Shown here piece after piece: positions 1 to 5,857 of a stretch of 6,981 nucleotides of DNA (position 1 is the first letter of the stretch; every line of letters begins with the position of its first letter). The stretch lies in the NCBI GenBank assembly GCA_049582065.1, contig JBAUTF010000081.1, forward strand, positions 1 through 6,981, read 5' to 3'. Below the pieces are notes generated by a model. It saw only the letters and a list, made by a program, of their open reading frames with translations, was not told the DNA's origin and ran no database searches. Origin of the DNA: DATKSS01 sp049582065 (GTDB lineage Bacteria; Chloroflexota; Dormibacteria; Dormibacterales; Dormibacteraceae). The translations under genes and the position numbers were made by a program.

Positions 1-63
1 CGGAACGACAACGCCGAAGCCACCTCCCAGGTGGCGGGCCGAGCGCAACCAAAAGCGAGGTGA
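1..63 (+). CDS. Possible C-terminal tail of an upstream gene (partial)
   Basis: The frame is open from the left edge and closes at a TGA at 61-63, giving about 20 residues rich in Ala, Arg, Asn and Gln. If real, this gene ends four bases before the aprB start, which fits the tight spacing of the rest of the cluster. The tail is too short to recognise. All three plus-strand frames are open here, so coding is not proved; an ATP sulfurylase (sat) or another sulfur gene would be a natural neighbour, but nothing visible supports one. The TGA is in frame with aprB and so limits how far upstream aprB can start. Confidence 0.3.
   Translation, partial: RNDNAEATSQVAGRAQPKAR
19..35. repeat. Small perfect inverted repeat (7-bp stem, 3-base loop)
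   Basis: GCCACCT at 19-25 pairs perfectly with AGGTGGC at 29-35 around a CCC loop. No T-run follows, so it does not look like an intrinsic terminator. It lies 32 bases before the aprB start. It could be a weak mRNA hairpin, or chance in G+C-rich DNA that may code for the end of an upstream protein. Confidence 0.3.
57..63 (+). promoter_or_regulatory. Ribosome binding site of aprB
   Basis: GAGGTGA, a near-perfect Shine-Dalgarno sequence, lies just before the GTG at 67; its GAGG core is six bases from the start. An in-frame TGA at 61-63 overlaps it, so translation of aprB cannot begin further upstream. Together these fix the non-ATG start. Confidence 0.6.
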
Positions 64-66
64 GAG

Positions 67-516
67 GTGCCGACCTATGTGAACCCGGACAAGTGCGATG
101 GCTGCAAGGCGCTCGACAAGCCGGCGTGCGCCTACATCTGCCCGAACGACCTGATGATCCTCGACATCGCCCAGGGCAAGGCCTTCAACCAGGAACCGGA
201 CCAGTGCTGGGAATGCTACGCCTGCGTCAAGACCTGCCCGCAGAGCGCCATCGCCATGCGCGGCTACTCGGACGTAGTCCCTCTCGGCGCCAGCCTCACC
301 CCACTACGTGGAACCGACTCGATCATGTGGACGGTCCAGTTCCGCGACAAGCGTGTGAAGCGGTTCAAGTTCCCAATCCGTACGACCCCGTGGGGCGCCG
401 TCGACCCATACGCGGGGTTCCCAGAACCTGACCTCGCCGCGCTCAAGGACCCCCACCTCGCGGGCGAAGCGAAGTGGCTGGGAGTCGATGCGCTGCCCAA
501 ACCCGCCCACAAATAG
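67..516 (+). CDS. aprB: Adenylylsulfate (APS) reductase, beta subunit
   Basis: AprB is the cytoplasmic ferredoxin subunit that carries electrons between the FAD of AprA and the electron partner (Qmo or AprM). The 149-residue product has two [4Fe-4S] motifs: Cys10/13/21/25, with the widened second gap typical of AprB, and Cys47/50/53/57. The cluster-binding half is followed by the family's conserved segment VVPLGASLTPLRGTDSIMW (residues 70-88). Trp48, next to Cys47, matches the tryptophan reported in the Archaeoglobus fulgidus enzyme to bridge FAD and the nearer cluster. The length is like the short A. fulgidus form; Desulfovibrio forms carry a longer C-terminal tail (comparison from memory). 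The start is GTG at 67: the usual Pro-(Ser/Thr)-(Tyr/Phe)-Val beginning follows directly and an in-frame stop lies just upstream. AprA follows after 18 bases, as expected for a heterodimer. Identification is very secure. Confidence 0.97.
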   Translation: MPTYVNPDKCDGCKALDKPACAYICPNDLMILDIAQGKAFNQEPDQCWECYACVKTCPQSAIAMRGYSDVVPLGASLTPLRGTDSIMWTVQFRDKRVKRFKFPIRTTPWGAVDPYAGFPEPDLAALKDPHLAGEAKWLGVDALPKPAHK

Positions 517-520
517 ATAA

Positions 521-532
521 GGAAGAGAAGAG
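521..532 (+). promoter_or_regulatory. Ribosome binding site of aprA
   Basis: The aprB-aprA gap is a purine-only run beginning GGAAGAG and leading to the ATG at 535. It is the only A-rich stretch among the gaps of this cluster and probably gives strong initiation of the catalytic subunit. Confidence 0.5.
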
Positions 533-534
533 AA

Positions 535-2400
535 ATGAAACCACCAGAGGTCGAGGTAGTCGACACCGACCTGCTGATCCTGGGCGGCGGCATGGCCGGA
601 TGCGGCGCGGCCTACGAGGCCGGCTACTGGGGCCGCTCGAAGGGACTGAAGGTCACTATGGTCGAGAAGGCGGCCGTCGAACGCAGTGGGGCCGTCGCGA
701 TGGGCCTCTCCGCGATCAACTGCTATATGGGCATGCGCTGGGGCCAGAACCAGCCCGAAGATTTCGTGCGTTACGTGCGACAGGACCTGATGGGGGTCTG
801 CCGCGAGGACCTGGTTTACGACATCGCCCGCCACGTCGATTCGAGCGTGCACCAGTTCGAGGAATGGGGACTTCCCATCTTCAAGAACCCGGACGGCACC
901 TACAAGCGCGAAGGGCGCTGGCAGATCATGATCCACGGCGAGTCCTACAAGCCGATCGTGGCCGAGGCCGCGAAGAAAGCGATCGGTCCGGAGAACGTAT
1001 ACGAGCGCATCTTTGTGTCCGACGTCCTCGTGGATGAGGCCAGCGGTCGGGCGGTTGGCGCCATCGGCTTTTCCGTCCGCGACCACAAGGCCTATGTCTT
1101 TCGCGCCAGGGCGGTGATCTCATCGGCCGGCGGCGCCACCGGCGTCTTCCGGCCGCACGCGGTCGGCGAAGGCCTGGGACGGATCTGGTACGCGCCGTGG
1201 AACACTGGATCGGCCTACAGTCTCGTGATCAAGGCCGGCGCCCAGATGACGCAGATGGAGCACCGCCTGGTCGTCACCCGCTTCAAGGACGGTTACGGGC
1301 CGGTCGGGATGTGGTTCCTCCTGTTCAAGGGCAAGGTCAAGAACGCGTACGGCGAGCTCTACGAGGAGACACAGGCCAAGCTGCTCGACGACTGGCCTCC
1401 CTACGGCTCGGTCCGTCCGATCCCGACGCCGCTGCGCAATCACCAGATGCTGCACGACCTGGCCGACGGCAAGGGCCCGCACTACATGCGAACCGACGAA
1501 GCCCTGCAGGCGCTGACTATGGGTCTCGATCCCAAGGCGGTGCGCGAGATCGAGAGCGATGCTTGGGAGGACTTCCTGGACATGACCATGTCCCAGGCGC
1601 TGCTCTGGGCCTCCTTCAACATCGATCCCGCCAAGGTCCCATCCGAGCTCACTCTCACAGAGCCGTACCTGATGGGATCGCACTCGTCCGGCACCGGGGC
1701 CTGGGTGAGCGGACCTGAGGATCTGGCCCCCAAGGACTACTTCTGGGGCTACAACCGAATGACCACCGTCCCCGGGCTTTTCGCCGCCGGCGACGGCGTG
1801 GGCGCCTCAGCGCACAAGTTCTCCTCCGGCTCTTACGCAGAAGGACGCCTGGCTGCCAAGGGAGCGATCGCCTACATCGTGGACAATCCCGACCAGCCCG
1901 CGATCGACCAGGAGCAGATCGACAACAAGATCCGGGCGCTGTTCCGCCCGTACGAAGTCTTCGAGGAAGCGAAGGGAACTTCGACGAAAGAAGACATCAA
2001 CCCCAACTACTTCTATCCCAAGCAGGGCTTGCTCAGGCTACAGAAGCTGATGGACGAGTACGTCGCAGGCCAGGGATCGAACTACCTCACCAACGAACCC
2101 ACATTGCTTCGCGGCCTGGAGCTGATGCAGTTCTTCAAGGAGGACCTCGACCGCCTCGCCGCGCGCGACCGCCACGAACTGCTGCGCTGCTGGGAGCTGC
2201 GCGACCGCATCTGGTGCGCGGAGGCGCACTTGCGGCACATCCTCTTCCGTAAGGAAACACGCTGGCCCGGCTACTACTACCGGGGTGACTACCCGAAGCT
2301 CGACGAGGAGAACTGGCGCTGCTTCGTCAATTCCCGATATGAGGGTTCGACCGGAGAGTGGGAGATGAGCAAGGTGCCGCACCACTCGATCGTGGACTAG
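535..2400 (+). CDS. aprA: Adenylylsulfate (APS) reductase, alpha subunit
   Basis: AprA is the FAD-containing catalytic subunit that reversibly reduces APS to sulfite and AMP in the cytoplasm, as a heterodimer with AprB. The 621-residue product belongs to the fumarate reductase/succinate dehydrogenase flavoprotein fold. Residues 15-22 (ILGGGMAG) form the dinucleotide-binding loop, with Glu44 as the ribose acid; residues 414-438 (GLFAAGDGVG through a KFSSGS segment) close the FAD site. Residues matching the A. fulgidus active site, assigned by motif context, are present: Asn62 (SAIN), Glu136 (HGES), Trp222 (APWN), Arg249 (TRFKDGYGP) and His383 (GSHSSG). The conserved C-terminal block RWPGYYYR and the final IVD are intact, so the gene is complete and unbroken. 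It is somewhat shorter than the roughly 640-660 residues of well-known AprA proteins, with a compact segment around residues 115-130. ATG at 535 follows a purine-rich ribosome site. The reaction direction in vivo cannot be read from this gene. Confidence 0.98.
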   Translation: MKPPEVEVVDTDLLILGGGMAGCGAAYEAGYWGRSKGLKVTMVEKAAVERSGAVAMGLSAINCYMGMRWGQNQPEDFVRYVRQDLMGVCREDLVYDIARHVDSSVHQFEEWGLPIFKNPDGTYKREGRWQIMIHGESYKPIVAEAAKKAIGPENVYERIFVSDVLVDEASGRAVGAIGFSVRDHKAYVFRARAVISSAGGATGVFRPHAVGEGLGRIWYAPWNTGSAYSLVIKAGAQMTQMEHRLVVTRFKDGYGPVGMWFLLFKGKVKNAYGELYEETQAKLLDDWPPYGSVRPIPTPLRNHQMLHDLADGKGPHYMRTDEALQALTMGLDPKAVREIESDAWEDFLDMTMSQALLWASFNIDPAKVPSELTLTEPYLMGSHSSGTGAWVSGPEDLAPKDYFWGYNRMTTVPGLFAAGDGVGASAHKFSSGSYAEGRLAAKGAIAYIVDNPDQPAIDQEQIDNKIRALFRPYEVFEEAKGTSTKEDINPNYFYPKQGLLRLQKLMDEYVAGQGSNYLTNEPTLLRGLELMQFFKEDLDRLAARDRHELLRCWELRDRIWCAEAHLRHILFRKETRWPGYYYRGDYPKLDEENWRCFVNSRYEGSTGEWEMSKVPHHSIVD

Positions 2401-2406
2401 GGGCGG

Positions 2407-3699
2407 ATGGCAAGCATCGATCCCGACGCATCACCACGCGAGGCCGGGACGTCGGAGGCCATCCTGGTCGTCGGGGGCGGCATCGCCGGAATCACGGCGG
2501 CGCTTGAGGCCGCCGAAGCGGGGGCGCAGGTCTACCTGGTCGAGAAGAGCCCTTACCTGGGCGGTCGCGTCGCCCAGCTCGCTCGTTACTTCCCCAAGCT
2601 TTGCCCGCCCGCCTGCGGGCTCGAGATCAACTTCCAACGCCTCCGGGACAACCGCGCGATCCGCTTCTTCACGATGGCCGAGGTGGACGAGATTAGGGGC
2701 GGGCCGGGTCACTACGAGGTCGCGGTGCGCCGCAACCCCCGCTACGTCAACGACCGCTGCACGACGTGCAACCTCTGCGCGGAAGTCTGCCCCGTCGACC
2801 GGCCCAATCCCTTCGACTACGGGATGAGCACCACCAAAACGATCTACCTCGGGCATGAGATGGCATTCCCTTCGAAGTACGCGATCGACGCCTCGACCTG
2901 TCTTTTCGACGAGTGTCATCGCTGCGTCGACGTTTGCCCTCACGACGCCATCGACCTTCACGAGCAGCCGGAGACGCTGCAGCTGACGGTAGGCGCCGTG
3001 ATCATCGCCACGGGCTGGAAACCCTACGATGCAGCGGCGATCACGAACCTGGCCTTCGGCTACAGCCGAAACGTCGTGACCAACGTCATGCTCGAGAGGA
3101 TGGCCGCCGACAACGGGCCTACCGGAGGAAATATTCTTCGACCCTCCGACGGCAAGCCGGTGGAGAGTGTCGCGTTCATCCAGTGCGCCGGCTCCCGCGA
3201 CCGGCTCCATCTCGCTTACTGCTCGTCCATCTGCTGCCTGGCTTCCTTGAAGGAGGCAAGCCTTGTCCTCGAACGCCGGCCCGAGGCTCAGATCCACATC
3301 TACTACATCGACCTGCGAACTCCGGGGACGTACGAGGCTTTCGCGCAGAAGGTCTTGAGCCATCCGAATGTGCACGCCATCAAGGGAAAAGTTGCCGACA
3401 TCCTCGAGGATCATGAGACCGAGGATCTGGTGGTCGTCGCTGACAACATGCTGGGCGGGGACATGAACCGCACCCGAGTGGACCTGGTTGTCCTGGCGAC
3501 CGGCATGCAGCCGAGCTTGGCCGGCTCGGCTCCCGCCGGGCTGGTCGGATATGACCCGGATGGCTTTGTCGTCGAGGGGACCGACGGATCGGCCATATTC
3601 GCCGCCGGCTGCGCCCGGGCTCCAGTGGATGTCGCGACAGCCACCCTCGATGCCACAGCCGCGGCCATGCTCGCCATCCAGGCCGCGCGCGGGCAGTGA
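2407..3699 (+). CDS. qmoA: Qmo complex subunit A, HdrA-like flavin/iron-sulfur protein
   Basis: QmoA is a cytoplasmic FAD and [4Fe-4S] protein, related to HdrA of heterodisulfide reductase, that exchanges electrons between APS reductase and the quinone pool or an Hdr partner. The 430-residue product has an FAD loop at 21-28 (VGGGIAGI) with Glu46, then the segment LCPPACGLEINF (65-76). An inserted two-cluster ferredoxin segment has Cys118/121/124/128 and Cys165/170/173/177; the latter has a CX4C first gap instead of CX2C. Cys260, Cys272, Cys276 and Cys277 (QCAGSRD then YCSSICC) match the flavin-proximal cluster motif of HdrA. The C-terminal FAD motif IFAAGC is at 397-402. The short N-terminal cluster domain of full-length HdrA and QmoB is absent, as usual for QmoA. 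The ATG lies six bases after the aprA stop, with AGGGG at 2399-2403 overlapping that stop, so translation is probably coupled. A general HdrA annotation is the alternative; position after aprBA and length favour QmoA. Confidence 0.93.
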   Translation: MASIDPDASPREAGTSEAILVVGGGIAGITAALEAAEAGAQVYLVEKSPYLGGRVAQLARYFPKLCPPACGLEINFQRLRDNRAIRFFTMAEVDEIRGGPGHYEVAVRRNPRYVNDRCTTCNLCAEVCPVDRPNPFDYGMSTTKTIYLGHEMAFPSKYAIDASTCLFDECHRCVDVCPHDAIDLHEQPETLQLTVGAVIIATGWKPYDAAAITNLAFGYSRNVVTNVMLERMAADNGPTGGNILRPSDGKPVESVAFIQCAGSRDRLHLAYCSSICCLASLKEASLVLERRPEAQIHIYYIDLRTPGTYEAFAQKVLSHPNVHAIKGKVADILEDHETEDLVVVADNMLGGDMNRTRVDLVVLATGMQPSLAGSAPAGLVGYDPDGFVVEGTDGSAIFAAGCARAPVDVATATLDATAAAMLAIQAARGQ

Positions 3700-3710
3700 G
3701 GGCCTGAGGG

Positions 3711-5855
3711 ATGGCGCGCCGGACCGGCGTGTACGTCTGCGAGGGATGCGGCATTGGCGGCTGCGTAGATGTGGCCGCGCTGGCGAAAGTCGCCGAGGGA
3801 GATCCTGGGGTTGTAGTCACGCGGACCTCGAAGGCCTTCTGCCTGGAGGACGCGGCGCTGATCCGCGAGGACGTCGCCGCTCAGAACCTCGAGTCGGTAG
3901 TGGTTGCCGCCTGCTCGCAGAGGGTCAACCGGCAGGTGTTCAGCATCCCGCCAAGTCATGTTCAGCGTGTGAACCTGCGCGAGCAGGTCGCCTGGAGCCA
4001 TCCCCCTCAGGAAGAGGCCACTGAAGAGCTGGCGACCGACCTGCTCCGCATGGGTATCGCGGCAGCCCAGCTCACCAACCCGCCGGTGCCCCACACCGCG
4101 GACCACGCCCGGCATGTGCTCGTCGTGGGCGGCGGCCCGGCGGGCCTCAGCTCGGCCTTGAGCGCCGCCGGAGCTGGATACGAAGTCACCCTGGTCGAGC
4201 GGAAATCGGAATTGGGTGGCTTCCCGCGCACGATTTACCGAACCTATCCGCGCCGCGCGCCTTTCGAGGAGCTCCCCGAACCGCAGATCGACGACCTGGT
4301 CGGAGCCGTCACCTCGAACGCGTCGATCACTGTCCTCACCTCCGCTCACGTCAGCGGGATTGACGGGCAGCCGGGACGCTTCGCCGTGAAGATCGAGCGC
4401 GAGGACGGGCAACGGCAGGTCGAGGTCGGCTCGGTTGTTGTCGCGACCGGATTCGTGCCCGTCCCCGATGACCGCTTCGAGGCGTATGGCCTCGGGAAGC
4501 TGGAGAACGTCGTCACCAGCATCGAAATGGAGCGGCTGGCGGAGGACGATGAGATCCGCCGTCCCTCCGACGGCCGCCCGGTCGAGTGTGTGGCCATCCT
4601 TGCGTGCGACGGGAAGAACGATGCCGGCAACCTGCCTTACACAGGCACCGTCACCAGCATGGTCGCGTTGAAGCAGGCCATGTACATCCGCCGGCGCCAT
4701 CCCTTCTCCCAGGTCTTCGTCGTCTACGAGGACATGCAGACAACCGGGCTGGAGGAGCTCTACTACCGAGCCGTCCAGCAGGATTCGGGCGTCTTCTTCG
4801 TGCGCGGTGAGGTCGCATCCGTGAGCGCCGCCGAAGAAGGCCGCGCAGCCGTGACGGTTCGGGAGTCTGTCCTGGCGCGGGACGTGGTCCTGGAGGCCGA
4901 CCTGGTGGTCCTGCAGGTCGGAATGATGCCTACCACGAGCACCGGGGAGAGCGGAGGGCCACTGAACCTCAACTACCTTCAGGGCGGCAAGCTTCCCGTC
5001 GGCCGGGCGGGCTTTGCCGACTCCAACTTCCTCTGCTTTCCTTACGAGACCCGGCGCACCGGCATCTACACCGCCGGGTGTGTACACCGGGCCCAGGACA
5101 TCGCCGGCAGCCAGCGGGACGGTGCGGCCGCTGCTTTGAAAGCGATCCAGGTCGTGGAGAAGGCCGCCGAAGGCGCGGCGGTCCACCCCCGGGTCGGAGA
5201 GCTCGGATTCCCCCAGTTCTTCATGCAGAAGTGCACCGCCTGCGGCCGCTGCAGCCAGGAGTGCCCGTTCGGCGCGCTCGAGCTCGACGCCCAGCGGCAC
5301 CCCGTCATCAACCCCAACCGCTGCCGCCGCTGCGGCATCTGCATGGGCTCCTGCCCGGTCCAGGTGATCTCCTTTCCCGACTACTCGGTCGAGATGATGT
5401 CGGCCATGCAGAAGGCCGTGAGCCTGCCCGAGGACGACCCGGACAAGCTCCGCATCCTCGTCCTGGCCTGTGAAAACGACGCCTACCCGGTGCTCGACAT
5501 GATCGGCATCAACCGGATGCGCTATCCCGCCACCTACCGGGTCGTCCCGGTGCGCTGCCTCGGTTCGGTCAACTCGGTGGTGGTCGCCGACGCCGTCCAG
5601 CGCGGCTTCGATGGTGTTGTGCTGCTCGGGTGCCGCTCCGGAGAGGACTACCAGTGCCACTTCATCCAGGGCTCTGAGCTGCTCGGCCGGCGCATGGACA
5701 ACGTGCGCGAGACACTGAGCCGACTCGCGCTCGAGGAGGACCGCGTCAAAGTGATCGAGACCTCGATCGCCGATTCGCGCCGCCTGCCGGGAGTGCTGGA
5801 GGTTTTCGCGGACCAGATCGCGGCGATGGGACCCAACCCGATGAAGGGCTTCTAG
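3711..5855 (+). CDS. qmoB: Qmo complex subunit B, HdrA-MvhD-like flavin/iron-sulfur protein
   Basis: QmoB is the second flavin subunit of the Qmo complex; it joins an HdrA-like body to a domain like MvhD, the [2Fe-2S] electron-entry subunit of methanogen hydrogenase. In the 714 residues, an N-terminal cluster domain has Cys10, Cys13, Cys44 and Cys68 (CEGCGIG, then AACSQRVN), plus an additional Cys18. The FAD loop is VGGGPAGL (139-146) with Glu163, and the second FAD motif is IYTAGC (452-457). A double [4Fe-4S] segment uses Cys508/511/514/518 and Cys538/541/544/548. The MvhD-type domain spans about 580-714 with Cys587, Cys616, Cys641 and Cys649 and the typical VRCLGSVN and DYQCHF blocks. The length is near the usual value of about 750. 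Where QmoA has the YCSSICC cluster motif, QmoB has YTGTVTS, so that cluster appears to be missing. The ATG is 11 bases after the qmoA stop; GAGGG abuts the start, an unusually close ribosome site. The gene is intact. Confidence 0.94.
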   Translation: MARRTGVYVCEGCGIGGCVDVAALAKVAEGDPGVVVTRTSKAFCLEDAALIREDVAAQNLESVVVAACSQRVNRQVFSIPPSHVQRVNLREQVAWSHPPQEEATEELATDLLRMGIAAAQLTNPPVPHTADHARHVLVVGGGPAGLSSALSAAGAGYEVTLVERKSELGGFPRTIYRTYPRRAPFEELPEPQIDDLVGAVTSNASITVLTSAHVSGIDGQPGRFAVKIEREDGQRQVEVGSVVVATGFVPVPDDRFEAYGLGKLENVVTSIEMERLAEDDEIRRPSDGRPVECVAILACDGKNDAGNLPYTGTVTSMVALKQAMYIRRRHPFSQVFVVYEDMQTTGLEELYYRAVQQDSGVFFVRGEVASVSAAEEGRAAVTVRESVLARDVVLEADLVVLQVGMMPTTSTGESGGPLNLNYLQGGKLPVGRAGFADSNFLCFPYETRRTGIYTAGCVHRAQDIAGSQRDGAAAALKAIQVVEKAAEGAAVHPRVGELGFPQFFMQKCTACGRCSQECPFGALELDAQRHPVINPNRCRRCGICMGSCPVQVISFPDYSVEMMSAMQKAVSLPEDDPDKLRILVLACENDAYPVLDMIGINRMRYPATYRVVPVRCLGSVNSVVVADAVQRGFDGVVLLGCRSGEDYQCHFIQGSELLGRRMDNVRETLSRLALEEDRVKVIETSIADSRRLPGVLEVFADQIAAMGPNPMKGF
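5844..5848 (+). promoter_or_regulatory. Ribosome binding site of the HdrC-HdrB fusion gene, inside qmoB
   Basis: AAGGG within the last codons of qmoB lies nine bases before the GTG at 5858. The qmoB stop at 5853-5855 sits between the site and the start, so translation of the downstream gene is probably coupled to the end of qmoB. This supports the GTG start, although the frame is also open upstream. Confidence 0.45.
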
Positions 5856-5857
5856 CG

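Noticed and set aside
19..35. The inverted repeat as a rho-independent terminator or riboswitch before aprB
   Set aside because: No T-run follows the stem, and the leader is too short and lacks any recognisable riboswitch structure. It is kept only as a low-confidence inverted repeat.
304..1086. A 260-codon minus-strand open frame across the aprB-aprA junction
   Set aside because: It overlaps two securely identified conserved genes and has a low-complexity composition typical of shadow frames.
2431..3414. A 327-codon minus-strand open frame opposite qmoA
   Set aside because: It has the same codon-bias effect; it is wholly inside qmoA, has no convincing domain and would require a fully antisense gene.
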